Shown here piece by piece: positions 6,183-13,343 of a stretch of 14,754 nt of DNA. Every line of letters begins with the position of its first letter. Positions within the stretch are counted from its first letter, which is position 1. The notes under the pieces are model-generated. The model saw only the letters and a list, made by a program, of their open reading frames with translations. It made no database searches and was not told the origin of the DNA. Source of the DNA: CAZJDV01 sp964544865 (GTDB taxonomy: Bacteria > Chloroflexota > Dehalococcoidia > Lucifugimonadales > CAJWER01); NCBI GenBank assembly GCA_964544865.1, contig CAZJDV010000063.1:1-14754 (forward strand), read 5' to 3'. Made by a program: the position numbers and the translations under genes.

Positions 6183-7217
6183 TTGCGAAGAGCAAAGCGA
6201 GGTGGAGAGATCACGAAGCAGAGACCGTACGTAGCCATCACGATGGGGGACCCGGCGGGGATCGGTCCGGAGGTGACCGCCAAGGCGCTCCGCGATCGGC
6301 GGATATATGAAAAATGCCGGCCGTTCGTCGTTGGCAGCGCCGCGGCCATGGAAGATGCCCGCAGGCTGATCGGCGATACAGGCCGGACCAATCTCGCCTG
6401 CTCCCTGGACGATGTGAAGGGCGAGCCGGGGACCGTGGACGTCCTCGACTTGGCGAATCTGGACTACGCCGGCATCCCGCGCGGCGAGGTCTCGGCGGAG
6501 GCGGGCGCCGCCGCCGTGGAGTGGATACTCAAGGCCGGCGAGCTGGCGGCCGCAGGCGATGTGAAGGCGATAATCACGGCGCCCATCAACAAGGCGTCCG
6601 CCAAGCTGGCCGGATACGACGACATCGGCCACATGGAGATATTTCAGCGCCAGAGCGGGGCCAAGGAAGTGGCGACGATGCTTATGGCAGACCGGCTAAG
6701 GGTCGTCCACCTGACGACGCATCGGTCCCTGCGGGTGGCCTGCGACTACGTTACCGTCGACAACGTCATGGCCAAGATACTGCTGACCCACAGGTGCTTC
6801 GAGGAATGGGGTTTCCCGTCACCCAGGGTAGGAGTGGCGGCGCTGAATCCCCACTCCAGTGACGGCGGTCTTCTCGGGGACGAGGAGGCGAAGCAGATCG
6901 CCCCGGCCATCCAGGCGGCGAGGGAGACCGGCGTCGACGCCACCGGTCCTATCCCCGCGGACACGGTGTTCAACCAGGCCATCGACGGCAGGTTCGACGC
7001 CGTCCTGGCCATGTACCACGACCAGGGCCACATTCCCATCAAGGTGCACAACTGGTCCAAAAGCGTCAGCGTGAACCTGGGCCTGCCGTACGTCCGGACC
7101 TCGGTGGACCACGGCACGGCGTTCGACATCGTAGATAAGGGCATCGCCGATCATCAGAGCATCCTCGAGGCCCTCGAAGTCGCCGTGGACCTGGTCAGCG
7201 ATGGCAAGTTGAGGTAG
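6183..7217 (+). CDS. pdxA: 4-hydroxythreonine-4-phosphate dehydrogenase family protein (PdxA/PdxA2)
   Basis: The 344-residue protein matches the PdxA family: ITMGDPAGIGPE at 19-30, TAPINK at 132-137, and metal-binding His180, His224 and His279 (TTHRSL, LNPH, MYHDQG). Lys287, Asn298 and Arg305 (LPYVRTSVDHGTAFD) lie where PdxA binds the substrate phosphate. PdxA oxidises 4-phosphohydroxy-L-threonine with NAD in vitamin B6 synthesis, and PdxA2 acts on D-threonate/D-erythronate 4-phosphate. Usually GHTE follows TAPINK, but here it is GHME (His150-Met151), so a substrate Thr is lost and the exact reaction is open. The only ordinary start in the open frame is TTG 6183, with AGGGA merely two bases away. 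GGTGGAG at 6201-6207 suggests a start nearer 6210-6213, on an unusual codon. proC follows after 70 purine-rich bases. Confidence 0.87.
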   Translation: MRRAKRGGEITKQRPYVAITMGDPAGIGPEVTAKALRDRRIYEKCRPFVVGSAAAMEDARRLIGDTGRTNLACSLDDVKGEPGTVDVLDLANLDYAGIPRGEVSAEAGAAAVEWILKAGELAAAGDVKAIITAPINKASAKLAGYDDIGHMEIFQRQSGAKEVATMLMADRLRVVHLTTHRSLRVACDYVTVDNVMAKILLTHRCFEEWGFPSPRVGVAALNPHSSDGGLLGDEEAKQIAPAIQAARETGVDATGPIPADTVFNQAIDGRFDAVLAMYHDQGHIPIKVHNWSKSVSVNLGLPYVRTSVDHGTAFDIVDKGIADHQSILEALEVAVDLVSDGKLR

Positions 7218-7287
7218 GAGAAGATCAGGGGCTGGAGGTTGGGGAGAGGAAAGGGAGAGCGGCCGGTAGTAACAAGGGAGCAGGTGC

Positions 7288-8094
7288 ATGCGAATATCGT
7301 TTATTGGCGGCGGTGTGATGGCGGAGGCTATGCTGGCGGGAATTCTCGACGCCAGAGTGGCGTCGCCGCCGGAAGTAAGTATCGGCGAGCCCGTGGAGGA
7401 CCGGCGCACCTACCTGGCGCAAAAGCACGGGGTGGCGGCGCATGCCGGGAATTCCGATGCCATGAAGGACGCGGACATTGTCATATTGGCCGTCAAGCCC
7501 CAGAGCCTGCCCGAGGTGATGGCGGACATTCGCGGCGGGTTGGACGGCAAGCAGACGGTGCTGTCGATCATGGCGGGGATCCGCATGGAGACCCTGGTTG
7601 AGGGTCTAGGCCACGCCGCCATTATCCGGGGCATACCGAACACCCCGGCTCAGATACGGGCGGGCATGTCGGTTTGGACGGCGTCGGAGGCTGTGCCCGC
7701 GGAAATGGTCGCGGCGAGCCGCGAGATCCTGAGCACGGTCGGCGAGGAGCTCTTCGTCGCGGACGAGAAGCTGATAGACATGGCGACGGCGTTGATGTCC
7801 AGCGGTCCCGCCTACGTATTCCTGTTCATCGAGGCGCTGATCGACGCAGGGGTGTACCTCGGCGTCTCCCGGGACGTATCCCGGAAGATGGTGCTGCAGA
7901 TGGTCTCGGGCAGCACCAGGATGGTGGCGGAGACGGGACTCCACCCCACCGAGCTGAAGGACATGGTGACGTCGCCGGGCGGGACCACGGCGGAGGCGCT
8001 GCTGACCTTCGACCGGGGCGGTTTCAGAGGCGTCGTAATCGATGCCGTCGCCGCCGCATACGAGAAATCGCTGGCGCTTGGGGGGCCGAGTTGA
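7288..8094 (+). CDS. proC: Pyrroline-5-carboxylate reductase
   Basis: This 268-residue enzyme reduces pyrroline-5-carboxylate to L-proline with NAD(P)H, the last step of proline synthesis in the cytoplasm. It begins with the dinucleotide-binding loop FIGGGVMAEAM (5-15), then AVKPQ (68-72) and IRGIPNTPA (113-121). The dimerising C-terminal domain carries SGPAY (172-176) and the signature DMVTSPGGTT (225-234). The length is normal for ProC. ATG 7288 has GGGAG seven bases upstream. The gene lies 70 bases after the pdxA-like gene and overlaps the next gene, yggT, through the sequence TTGA. That points to one transcript and translational coupling. Confidence 0.96.
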   Translation: MRISFIGGGVMAEAMLAGILDARVASPPEVSIGEPVEDRRTYLAQKHGVAAHAGNSDAMKDADIVILAVKPQSLPEVMADIRGGLDGKQTVLSIMAGIRMETLVEGLGHAAIIRGIPNTPAQIRAGMSVWTASEAVPAEMVAASREILSTVGEELFVADEKLIDMATALMSSGPAYVFLFIEALIDAGVYLGVSRDVSRKMVLQMVSGSTRMVAETGLHPTELKDMVTSPGGTTAEALLTFDRGGFRGVVIDAVAAAYEKSLALGGPS

Positions 8095-8348
8095 GCGCAT
8101 TCGCCGCGGATTTTATAGACATCCTCATCTGGGCCCTGACCCTGGCCATTTTTGGGCGGGTGCTAATGTCGTGGATCTCCCCCAGGGGCAACGACCCCGT
8201 CACTCCCTTGCTATACCAGGTCACCGAGCCCATTCTGGCCCCTATCCGGCGGCTGTTGCCCCAGATGGGAATGCTGGACCTGGCGCCGATGGTGGCCATC
8301 CTGGTGTTGAACTACCTGGTCCGTCCGCTGGTGTTGCAACTGTTCTAG
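8091..8348 (+). CDS. yggT: YggT family membrane protein
   Basis: This 85-residue protein has two hydrophobic helices (about 8-28 and 62-84) around the YggT-family core SWISPRGNDPVTPLLYQVTEPILAP..RRLLPQ, with LDLAPM before the second helix. The family is widespread, sits in the cell membrane next to proC/yggS in many bacteria, and is linked to cell-envelope or division functions and osmotic stress, without a settled activity. I place the start at TTG 8091, which overlaps the proC stop codon (TTGA). No other start fits the conserved N-terminus. Translation is probably coupled to proC. Its TAG stop lies in the palindrome CTAG, which also supplies the stop of the convergent DUF167 gene. Confidence 0.88.
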   Translation: MSAFAADFIDILIWALTLAIFGRVLMSWISPRGNDPVTPLLYQVTEPILAPIRRLLPQMGMLDLAPMVAILVLNYLVRPLVLQLF

Positions 8349-8614
8349 CACTCCGCGGACAGCCGCGACTGCACTTCGAGGTGTGTAAGGCCGTCGATAA
8401 CCAGGGTCTTGTTCCTGCCCTTGTGCCCCTTGACCAGCGCGATATCGCTCTTCGCCACGCCCAGCGCGTCCGAGAGCAGCGCGATGACGGCCTTGTTCGC
8501 CTTGCCGCCCTCCGGCGGGGCGGTGACCCGGACCCGCACCCGGCGCTCCTCCGAGACGACGACCTCGTTCCGGCTCGACCTGGGCTGGACTCTGATCTCC
8601 AGGCGCGCGCTCAT
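8345..8614 (-). CDS. yggU: DUF167 / YggU family protein
   Basis: This 89-residue protein shows the DUF167 pattern: LEIRVQPRSSRNEV (5-18), VRVRVTAPPEGGKANKAVIALLSDALGV (26-53) and the basic VKGHKGRNKTLVI stretch (61-73). It is a small alpha/beta fold of unknown biochemical role. In many bacteria it stands directly beside yggT and proC. Here it is adjacent but in opposite orientation. ATG 8614 follows the glycosyltransferase stop by 16 bases and has no clear Shine-Dalgarno, so translation may depend on the gene before it. The gene overlaps yggT tail to tail by four bases. Confidence 0.9.
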   Translation of the reverse strand: MSARLEIRVQPRSSRNEVVVSEERRVRVRVTAPPEGGKANKAVIALLSDALGVAKSDIALVKGHKGRNKTLVIDGLTHLEVQSRLSAEC

Positions 8615-8630
8615 GGGCTGGATGCGGTTC

Positions 8631-10160
8631 TCACTCGGCCCGCCCGTCGCCCGCGGAAGCCGGCTCGCCGATTGATGCCGCCAGGCCGCCGGTCTCGTCG
8701 AAGAACGAGTTCAGATTGTGGAACGCGACGAACGCGAGAAGGAGCGCTACCAAACCGTACGACACCGCGTCGCTCACCCTTCCCTTCAGCCAAGTCAGCA
8801 GCCAGTGCAGGCCGAAGCCCGCTGCTCCAAAAACCGCCGGCAAGACCACGATCAGCCTTCCGAATATGCCCGCCTCGCCGGTGAGTCCAGCGGCCACTAT
8901 CCCCGCGACAAACAGTATCCAGATGTAGGCTTGGCTGCGTTTTCCCAGCCGCCACAGGCCTGCGGCGAGGCCGATGAGCGCCAGTAGCGCTGTGACGGGG
9001 TCCAGCAGCCTGGCCGTCCTTCCGCCCTGGAAGGCCTCGACGTCCCTGCGCAGCAGGACGGTGGCCGCGGTCCTGCCGATGTTGGCGAGTACGTAGCTGG
9101 CCTGCGCGGATACTCCCTCGCGTTCCATGTATTGCGGCGTGCTGGTCAGGGCGACCTGGCGGACGTGATCGCCGGCCCTGTCCGCGTCCCCCGCCAGCAC
9201 AACCAGGTATGGCAGGGCGACGATAAGAGCGGGCACGAAGAACACGGCGGCGCTGCGGAGCACGTCCCTAGCCGGCCGCTCGGAGTCCAGGTACTCCCAC
9301 GCCCAGATCAGAAGCATTGCGACCGCGAAGATGAAAAAGGCGTTGTTAACATATGCGGCCGCACCGAAGGAGAGACCGGCCAGGACCAGAAGCCATCTCT
9401 GCCTTTCGATGTTCGGTCTCTCGGCGAAGGCCCTCAGTACCAGGTGCAGCGCCAGAAGCTCCAGCGTCAGCATGAAGATCACGGGCAGCGCCAGCCGGCT
9501 GTAGTAGAGGTGCCACACGCTGAAGGCCAGCAGCAGGCTGCCGATGACAGCGGCGCGCTGGCCGAACATCTGCCGGCAGAGCCGGTAGAAAAGGGCCAGC
9601 GGCGCCAGCCCCAGGACGGTGGCGAAGAGCCGAACGGCTACGACCGTGTCGCCGAACACGCCGGTCCAGAGGGCGAGCGCGTAGGCCAGCCCGGCCGGCT
9701 GGCCCATCGTTATTTCAGGCCTCAGGCCGATCCATCCCTGCGCCGAGATCCTGCTCGCGGCCTGCGCGAACGCCAGGTCGGCGTCGAGTTGTTCCCCGGA
9801 CACGGTGGCAAGCAGATATGTCCGGGCGAAAACGGCGACGGCGAGCGCAGCGGCCACGCCGCCCCATAGCGCCAGGTCTCCGCGCGTACGAGGTGTGGCG
9901 GCGGGCCTGTAGGGGACCGCGACTGCGGCGCGGGGACGGCTCAGGTGGGCGACCGAGGGTATGGGCGGCACGGTCGCCTGCTGCAATGGCGCCCGTCCGG
10001 TCAGCGGGACGCCGCACTCGTTGCAGTATCGCTGGCCTCGGGGATTCGGCGTTGCACACGCGGCGCACGCCAACGTAGCGGCGAACCCCCGGCCGCAACC
10101 ACCGCAGAACGCCGCCGAGAGCCGGTTCCGGTGGTGGCAACATTCGCAATCTATCGGCAG
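8631..10160 (-). CDS. Membrane glycosyltransferase (GT39/ArnT-like, GT-C fold) with N-terminal double zinc ribbon
   Basis: From the TTG at 10073 the product is 480 residues. About ten hydrophobic segments run from residue 66 on, and an acidic LDAD loop (96-99) lies after the first helix, as in dolichyl-phosphate-mannose or lipid-linked sugar transferases of the GT-C fold. Residues 3-21 form a zinc ribbon (CAAC...YCNECG). The frame stays open upstream and encodes a second Cys set (CECC...FCGGCG) just before it, which together give the usual double zinc ribbon. A perfect AGGAGG (10167-10172) stands six bases before CTG 10160. I therefore prefer a 509-residue form starting at that rare codon; the shorter TTG form has no such site. 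The acceptor and sugar are unknown. The gene lies between birA and yggU on the same strand. Confidence 0.8.
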   Translation of the reverse strand: MPIDCECCHHRNRLSAAFCGGCGRGFAATLACAACATPNPRGQRYCNECGVPLTGRAPLQQATVPPIPSVAHLSRPRAAVAVPYRPAATPRTRGDLALWGGVAAALAVAVFARTYLLATVSGEQLDADLAFAQAASRISAQGWIGLRPEITMGQPAGLAYALALWTGVFGDTVVAVRLFATVLGLAPLALFYRLCRQMFGQRAAVIGSLLLAFSVWHLYYSRLALPVIFMLTLELLALHLVLRAFAERPNIERQRWLLVLAGLSFGAAAYVNNAFFIFAVAMLLIWAWEYLDSERPARDVLRSAAVFFVPALIVALPYLVVLAGDADRAGDHVRQVALTSTPQYMEREGVSAQASYVLANIGRTAATVLLRRDVEAFQGGRTARLLDPVTALLALIGLAAGLWRLGKRSQAYIWILFVAGIVAAGLTGEAGIFGRLIVVLPAVFGAAGFGLHWLLTWLKGRVSDAVSYGLVALLLAFVAFHNLNSFFDETGGLAASIGEPASAGDGRAE

Positions 10161-10166
10161 GACTGT

Positions 10167-10172
10167 CCTCCT
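10167..10172 (-). promoter_or_regulatory. Perfect Shine-Dalgarno that decides the glycosyltransferase start
   Basis: AGGAGG on the minus strand lies six bases before an in-frame CTG (10158-10160) and immediately downstream of the in-frame stop TAG (10176-10178). The only ATG nearby (10143) is in another frame and opens no Cys-rich protein. The site supports initiation about 29 codons upstream of the conventional TTG start. Confidence 0.6.
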
Positions 10173-10185
10173 CTGCTAATCGAGG

Positions 10186-10204
10186 ACCCGGCGTCGCCGC
10201 CGGT
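10186..10204 (-). other. GC-rich hairpin with GCGA tetraloop between birA and glycosyltransferase
   Basis: On the minus strand, ACCGGCG pairs with CGCCGGGT (one bulge) around a GCGA loop, a GNRA-type tetraloop. It lies 58 bases after the birA stop and 14 bases before the AGGAGG of the next gene. There is no T-run, so an mRNA-stabilising or attenuating hairpin is more likely than a terminator. Confidence 0.35.
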
Positions 10205-10261
10205 GGCCGGGGTAGGCGTGGCACCCAGACAGGGCGGCTCTTGCACGGGCCGTTGCAGCAA

Positions 10262-11047
10262 TTAGACCTGAAGTGTAACCTCGCCGCCGGCCACGGTGAC
10301 CGTCGAGCCATCTGCCATCACGACGACCAGGTGCCCGAGCTGATCCACCACGCTGGCCTGTCCCTCGATTACGCGATGGCCCCAGCGAACCGACACGCTC
10401 CGGCCCAACGTCTCGAGCTGCTCCGACCACTCGTCTGTCAGCGAACGGCCTCGTTTGACCATGCCGTACATGTCGTCGAAGCGCTCCAGGACGGATTGGA
10501 GGACCTCGCCCCTGTTTACGCGGCGGCACCGCTCGTGGCTGAGACTCGTGGCGATCGAGGCGATCTCAGGGTGCGCTGCGGGGTCCAGGTTCACGTTTAT
10601 GCCAATCCCGAGAACCGCGTACCAGAGCTTGCCTATGCCTACGTCGGTCTCGATCAGGATCCCCGAGACCTTCCGGCCACCGATCTTGACGTCGTTGGGC
10701 CACTTGATCGCGGTCGGCCGTCCTGTGAGTTCGGCGACGGTCTTGGAGACCGCCAGGGTGGCCGCCATGTTGACGAACGGCAGCTCGGCCGCGGTGGGTC
10801 TGAGCAGGACCGAAAACGACAGGTTCTCGCCCGGCGGCGAGATCCAGTTTCGGTCGAATCGCCCTCTGCCGGCGGTCTGCTGGTCCGCGACGACGACGAG
10901 GCCCTCAGACCATCCCTCGCTGGCCAGCAACCTCGCCTCGTCCATCGTCGAGGACAGCACGTCGTGGTGCAGCAGCCTGCCGCCGATCACGCGTCCGCTC
11001 AGGGCGGCGCGCACGGCATCGATGTCCAGGTCCTCTCGTGCCTTCAT
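10262..11047 (-). CDS. birA: Biotin--[acetyl-CoA-carboxylase] ligase, without DNA-binding domain
   Basis: This 261-residue enzyme activates biotin as biotinyl-AMP and attaches it to the lysine of biotin carboxyl carrier proteins. The catalytic core is complete: SSTMDEA (32-38), the adenylate loop QQTAGRGRFDRNW (56-68), KWPNDV (115-120) and KVSGILIE with Lys126 (126-133). A small C-terminal SH3-like domain spans about 215-261. The N-terminal winged helix of E. coli BirA, which represses the bio operon, is absent. This is therefore a monofunctional ligase. ATG 11047 has GAGG four bases upstream. A good promoter lies at 11082-11111, and the gene probably leads the unit birA-glycosyltransferase-yggU. 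Confidence 0.93.
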   Translation of the reverse strand: MKAREDLDIDAVRAALSGRVIGGRLLHHDVLSSTMDEARLLASEGWSEGLVVVADQQTAGRGRFDRNWISPPGENLSFSVLLRPTAAELPFVNMAATLAVSKTVAELTGRPTAIKWPNDVKIGGRKVSGILIETDVGIGKLWYAVLGIGINVNLDPAAHPEIASIATSLSHERCRRVNRGEVLQSVLERFDDMYGMVKRGRSLTDEWSEQLETLGRSVSVRWGHRVIEGQASVVDQLGHLVVVMADGSTVTVAGGEVTLQV

Positions 11048-11081
11048 CGGTCCTCGTCAACCATAACTACGCGCCAGGGCG

Positions 11082-11111
11082 ATGATACCGGTGCCCAGCC
11101 AATCGCGTCAA
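11082..11111 (-). promoter_or_regulatory. Promoter for birA
   Basis: On the minus strand, TTGACG (11106-11111) and TATCAT (11082-11087) are 18 bases apart, each one mismatch from the sigma70 consensus. Initiation near 11075 would leave a leader of about 28 bases before the ATG at 11047. The pattern resembles the tRNA-Gly promoter (same -35 box, same spacer). Confidence 0.55.
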
Positions 11112-11201
11112 TGCGAGGAGAGCGCACGCCCTCCAGTCGTACGGCCGGAGCCAAGGAAGACCCGGTTTTGAGTTCTGACATGGTCAATTGTAACGACGCT
11201 C

Positions 11202-13136
11202 CTACAGCCGTTCGGAGAACCACTTTATGGTTCGGTGAGTTGCGTCGAGGATGTGGTTGCGCTCCTGGAATCCGTGGGGCTCCCTGGGGTAGACCACCAG
11301 CTCGACCTCGACGCCCAGCTCGCTCAGCGCGCGGTGGAACAGGTACGCCTGATCGACGGGTACATCCCGATCGACCTCGCCGTGGATGATGAGCGTCGGG
11401 GTATTGACATTCTTGACGTGGGTGATGGGCGAGAAACTTCGGTAGACGCCGTCGGTGTCCCAGGGGTCTGCGTCGGCGTAGTAGATGGAGTCCCAGGCGC
11501 TGATCGAAGTCTTCCCGTGAAAACTGCGCCAGTCGGATATGCCCGCCCGCATCAGGGCGGCTCTGAACCGGCCGGTCTGCGTCACCGCCCAAGCGGCCAT
11601 GAATCCACCATAGCTGTTTCCGGCGATGCCAAGCCGGTCCGGATCGGCGATGCGCCGCTCGACGCAGTAGTCGATGCCGGCCTGAATGTCCTCCCAGTCT
11701 TTGCCGCCCATGTCACCGATGTTGCTCTCTGCGAACTCGAGGCCCCAGCCAGTGCTTCCCCTGGGGTTTGGCAGAAAGACCGCGATACCCGCCGCGGCCA
11801 GCAGCTCGGCCTCCCGGTAGGCGGGGTTGTACCTGTTCAAGTGGGCCAGGGTGGGGCCGCCGTGGACCAGCGTCACCATGGGGCCCGGCCGGCTCGGCGG
11901 TGCGCCCACGGGACGGACGAGCCAGCCTTGGATTTCCCATCCGTCCGCGCCCTTCCAGTGGATGGACTCCGTCCTGGCCGCCTCGATCTCCGCCGCCTGA
12001 GGGTGGAGCCGGGTGAGCTGCGCCCACTCCAGGTCGTCCGCGGTCCGCCGGGCGACCCACACGTCGGCGGGGCTGGCGGAGTCCTCGCGGACCATCGCCA
12101 TCGTCCCGGCGTCGTCCATGCTGAATGTCTCGGTGATCTCCGCCAGCACGCAGTCGCCGTGCCATAGCGACCTGCGCTCGCACGTCGCGACATCGATCTC
12201 GGCAACGCCCATGCCCCCCCCCTCGTGGGCGGTAGTGAGCAGCCGCCCGGAATCGGTAGACCAGGCCAGCGAGTTAACGCTGACCCGATGGTCGACACTG
12301 ATGTCCCGGGCCTTTCCTCCGCCCGCGGGCACGACGAAAATGTCGCCGATGGTGTTGCCGCGGTCGCTCCACATTGAGGAGAGAAAGGCCACGTGGAGGC
12401 TGTCGGGCGACCACACGGGCTTGCCGACCATGCGCCTGGCGCGGTGGAGGGTCCGCACCGGGCCGTCGCCCAACGGGAAGGCGAGAAGGCGGCACGTGTA
12501 CCACGCGTGCTCGTGGGGCAGGTCCGATGCGACAACGGCGAGCTCCCCTCCGTCGGGCGACCAGCAGAACTCCCACACCTGGAGCCCGCCGGGAGAGACG
12601 CACTCCACCTCGCCGGTCTCGATATCGACGGTGTAGACCCGGATGTACCTGGGGTTCCTCTCGAACTCCAGGGCGTCGTCCCTGTCCTTCTTGCGGCGAA
12701 TGTCCTCTTCGGTATCCGAGTCCTGCATGAGGAACGCGACTCGGCGACCGTCGGGCGACCACTCCATGGGACTCTGTCCCTTCGGAGGAGACATGGCGCC
12801 ATCGACATGCGTGAGCTGCGCCGCCTCGCCGCCCCCTCTGGGCAACAGGTATAGCTGGCGCAGGCCGTCCTGCTCGCGATCGGACAAGAATGCGAGCGAC
12901 CGGCCGTCGGGCGACCAGCGGGGCGTGTTGTCGCTGCGGGGTCCGAACGTAAGCTGTCTGGCCTCGCCCCCGCCGGCGGGCACGCTCCAGATATCCGACC
13001 TGGCAAATCGGGTGGCAACCTTGAAGGAGTCGCCGACGACGAACGCGACGAGCTCGCCGTCGGGGGAGATCCGAGGACTGGTCACGCTCTTGAAGCTGAG
13101 CATGTCATCGACGGTCGTGGGTCTGACACCAGGCAT
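11202..13136 (-). CDS. S9 family peptidase (prolyl oligopeptidase / acylaminoacyl-peptidase type)
   Basis: This 644-residue serine peptidase has two parts. Residues 1 to about 360 are a beta-propeller built of PD40 repeats, with WSPDG or its variants recurring near residues 24, 74, 126, 192, 242 and 292. The alpha/beta hydrolase domain has the triad Ser508 in GNSYGG, Asp589 in HGEVDRDVP and His621 in EPHGF, plus the oxyanion-region HGGP (425-428). Such enzymes release acylated or prolyl residues from short peptides; the propeller screens substrate size. No signal peptide is seen, so it is probably cytoplasmic. ATG 13136 has AGAGGTG seven bases upstream. The frame is open to 13256, but that stretch has no family similarity and contains the probable -10 box. 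It diverges from the P1 peptidase gene. Confidence 0.92.
   Translation of the reverse strand: MPGVRPTTVDDMLSFKSVTSPRISPDGELVAFVVGDSFKVATRFARSDIWSVPAGGGEARQLTFGPRSDNTPRWSPDGRSLAFLSDREQDGLRQLYLLPRGGGEAAQLTHVDGAMSPPKGQSPMEWSPDGRRVAFLMQDSDTEEDIRRKKDRDDALEFERNPRYIRVYTVDIETGEVECVSPGGLQVWEFCWSPDGGELAVVASDLPHEHAWYTCRLLAFPLGDGPVRTLHRARRMVGKPVWSPDSLHVAFLSSMWSDRGNTIGDIFVVPAGGGKARDISVDHRVSVNSLAWSTDSGRLLTTAHEGGGMGVAEIDVATCERRSLWHGDCVLAEITETFSMDDAGTMAMVREDSASPADVWVARRTADDLEWAQLTRLHPQAAEIEAARTESIHWKGADGWEIQGWLVRPVGAPPSRPGPMVTLVHGGPTLAHLNRYNPAYREAELLAAAGIAVFLPNPRGSTGWGLEFAESNIGDMGGKDWEDIQAGIDYCVERRIADPDRLGIAGNSYGGFMAAWAVTQTGRFRAALMRAGISDWRSFHGKTSISAWDSIYYADADPWDTDGVYRSFSPITHVKNVNTPTLIIHGEVDRDVPVDQAYLFHRALSELGVEVELVVYPREPHGFQERNHILDATHRTIKWFSERL
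12402..12917 (-). repeat. Four exact 12-base copies encoding propeller WSPD motifs
   Basis: GTCGGGCGACCA (plus-strand reading) occurs at 12402-12413, 12552-12563, 12750-12761 and 12906-12917, spaced 150, 198 and 156 bases. All distances are multiples of three. Each copy is the codon run for Trp-Ser-Pro-Asp in the S9 peptidase propeller. It is coding repetition and not a mobile or CRISPR repeat. Confidence 0.8.
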
Positions 13137-13192
13137 GATCGGGCACCTCTTGGCGATGATGATCGAATCTGTGATGCGACATCTGGGCGCGA

Positions 13193-13209
13193 CGGCTCTA
13201 TTATAGCCG
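13193..13209 (-). promoter_or_regulatory. Possible -10 box inside an inverted repeat, S9 peptidase gene
   Basis: On the minus strand a perfect TATAAT (13200-13205) lies within CGGCT...AGCCG, a 5-bp inverted repeat around a seven-base centre. Initiation would be near 13193, about 57 bases before the S9 start codon. No recognisable -35 box is at the usual distance, which would fit an activated promoter or an operator over the -10. The call is tentative. Confidence 0.35.
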
Positions 13210-13343
13210 CTGCTCTGTCGGAGGGCGCGTCCGGACACCCGCCCGATGACCATCAAAGATCCGAAGCGGCTTTACGTCCAAGGCCTGGCGTATTAGGCTT
13301 AGTCGTCTGGAGCGCAAACCTGGGATTGTAAAAGGAGATGCTG

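Noticed and set aside
11044..11181. A 45-codon minus-strand frame starting at ATG 11181 and overlapping the birA start as ATGA
   Set aside because: It has no Shine-Dalgarno, its sequence resembles no family, and the birA promoter lies inside it. The overlap is probably chance.
10241..11389. A 382-codon plus-strand frame opposite birA
   Set aside because: Antisense shadow; it spans the birA promoter and shows no recognisable domain.
12402..12917. Regularly spaced identical 12-mers that could suggest a CRISPR-like array
   Set aside because: The copies are in frame and encode the WSPD motifs of the peptidase propeller; spacing is uneven and there is no cas gene.
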